Shown here piece after piece: positions 14,253-14,891 of a stretch of 14,891 nt of DNA (position 1 is its first letter; every line of letters starts with the position of its first letter). The position numbers and the translations under genes were made by a program. The stretch is taken from NCBI GenBank assembly GCA_036399695.1, contig DASWMP010000119.1, positions 1 through 14,891 on the forward strand, written 5' to 3'. Origin of the DNA: DASVEE01 sp036399695 (GTDB lineage Bacteria; Acidobacteriota; Thermoanaerobaculia; Gp7-AA8). Below the pieces are notes generated by a model that saw only the letters and a list, made by a program, of their open reading frames with translations, did not search any database and was not told the origin of the DNA.

Positions 14253-14600
14253 ATGGCCTTTCGTTTGGCAGTAGCGTTGGTTGCTTTTCTCGCAATCGCA
14301 TCGACCGCGAGCGCAGATTGCTCGACGTGTGTCGCCGGAAAGTGTCAGCCGTCGACGAATTTCGAGTGTAGCCGCACGTGCTGCATCCAGGGGGAGGGAG
14401 CGCCCTGTCCGATGAACGAGCGGATGCTCGTCTGCCCGATTCTGAAGGCGGGCGAAGCGTCGTATGTCGTCCCCGAGTCGTATTTCGCGACTCACCTGCC
14501 GCTCGTCACGCAGGGCTCCGCGCTGCGGCTGCAGTTCACGAAGGCGGAAAAGGTTCAACGCAAGTGCCTGCCGCTGATGGCGCGCCGCGACGCCGCGTAA
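14253..14600 (+). CDS. Small exported cysteine-rich protein, function unknown
   Basis: A 115-residue protein with a clear Sec signal peptide (1-21, ending STASA). The mature part of about 94 residues carries nine cysteines at 23, 26, 31, 39, 43, 44, 52, 61 and 105. Eight of them lie in the first 40 mature residues (CxxC, then a CC pair); the last is near the C terminus. This density suggests a compact disulfide-stabilised or metal-binding domain. The odd number leaves one cysteine free or available for a partner. No lipobox is present. The start is well supported by GGAGGA 6 nt upstream. I do not recognise the family. The following short membrane-protein frame is in the same reading frame, 54 nt after this stop. 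Confidence 0.75.
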   Translation: MAFRLAVALVAFLAIASTASADCSTCVAGKCQPSTNFECSRTCCIQGEGAPCPMNERMLVCPILKAGEASYVVPESYFATHLPLVTQGSALRLQFTKAEKVQRKCLPLMARRDAA

Positions 14601-14654
14601 CGGCGTGACCGGCGGCGCTCTTCGTGGCGGCGGCGCAAGCACCCTGACTTCGGG

Positions 14655-14888
14655 ATGCTGCGCAACCGCACGACCGCCGCCGCTTATGTAACCCGCACGG
14701 AAGAGGGAGAACGGGGTCACGCGGTGCTGCTGGTCGCCGGAATCCTCTCGGCGCTCTTTGCGTGGCGGATCGGGTGGCACGGCTGGGCGTTGTATCTGAG
14801 CGCCGGCAACGTCGTCGTCAACGTCTACCCGATCCTCCTGCAGCGATACACGCGTGCGCGGCTCCAGCGGATCATCGGCCGGACCTGA
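14655..14888 (+). CDS. Short membrane protein, possibly N-terminally truncated CrtO-like acyltransferase
   Basis: A 77-residue product with two hydrophobic segments (about 24-38 and 43-58) and the ending NVVVNVYPILLQRYTRARL. That ending resembles the C-terminal end of glycosyl-4,4'-diaponeurosporenoate acyltransferase (CrtO)-like membrane proteins. Those proteins are roughly twice this length, so the N-terminal half is missing. The ATG at 14655 has no evident Shine-Dalgarno. The frame is open upstream as far as the TAA at 14598-14600, and that stretch encodes a basic segment including WRRRKHPDFG with no canonical start codon. It may be a truncated remnant, a short stand-alone family member or a gene with an unusual start. 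Assignment rests on motif memory only. Confidence 0.5.
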   Translation: MLRNRTTAAAYVTRTEEGERGHAVLLVAGILSALFAWRIGWHGWALYLSAGNVVVNVYPILLQRYTRARLQRIIGRT

Positions 14889-14891
14889 CGG

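Noticed and set aside
14073..14780. A 235-codon minus-strand frame covering the Cys-rich gene and its upstream region
   Set aside because: It crosses two genes with good signals (signal peptide, GGAGGA site) and has no motif of its own.

Overview
The window is about 14.9 kb of high-GC DNA, densely packed with bacterial genes. It encodes two lipoproteins with lipoboxes, several Sec-exported proteins, a TonB-C-like periplasmic protein and large secreted beta-rich repeat proteins. This suggests a Gram-negative soil or environmental bacterium, and the mix of families looks most like Acidobacteriota. That placement is inference from gene style only; there is no rRNA or other phylogenetic marker here.

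Layout. (1) 3-1718 (+): the 3' part of a nonribosomal-peptide-synthetase-like enzyme, adenylation (partial) - carrier protein - thioesterase, cut by the window edge. (2) 1725-4126 (-): a compact minus-strand set with a lipoprotein, a zinc-ribbon membrane protein and a zinc-ribbon M50-type (site-2-protease-like) intramembrane metalloprotease. The last two overlap by 8 nt and are probably translationally coupled. (3) 4127-4462: the only gene-free stretch over 300 nt. It is mostly a 199-bp nested palindrome with 19-bp terminal inverted repeats and two arms of CCAAAAA-like heptamers. (4) 4463-9310 (-): a 1615-residue secreted mosaic protein with two autotransporter-like beta modules, a duplicated triplet of Ig-like domains, a Calx-beta domain and a C-terminal alpha/beta-hydrolase domain. 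In the hydrolase domain the nucleophilic serine is replaced by glycine. (5) 9409-10374 (-): an amidohydrolase-2-type lipoprotein. (6) 10477-12645 (+): an exported beta-rich protein with a carboxypeptidase-regulatory-like domain. (7) 12646-12798: a second palindromic element, with arms made of TATGGGACC-like nonamers. (8) 12799-14061 (-): an exported protein with two degenerate TonB-C-like repeats. (9) 14253-14600 (+): a small exported protein with nine cysteines. (10) 14655-14888 (+): a short membrane protein resembling only the C-terminal part of a CrtO-like acyltransferase.

How it fits together. Most genes act at the cell envelope or outside it. The 4126-to-1725 set looks like an envelope-protein/protease operon. 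The amidohydrolase and the giant mosaic protein lie in the same orientation 98 nt apart and may be co-transcribed. No complete biosynthetic cluster, defence system, CRISPR array, tRNA or phage is visible. The most unusual signals are the two intergenic palindromes: their sequences are unrelated but their architecture is the same (about four short tandem units per arm, a non-repetitive loop, position just after a stop codon). The serine-less hydrolase fused to the giant secreted protein is the other notable signal.
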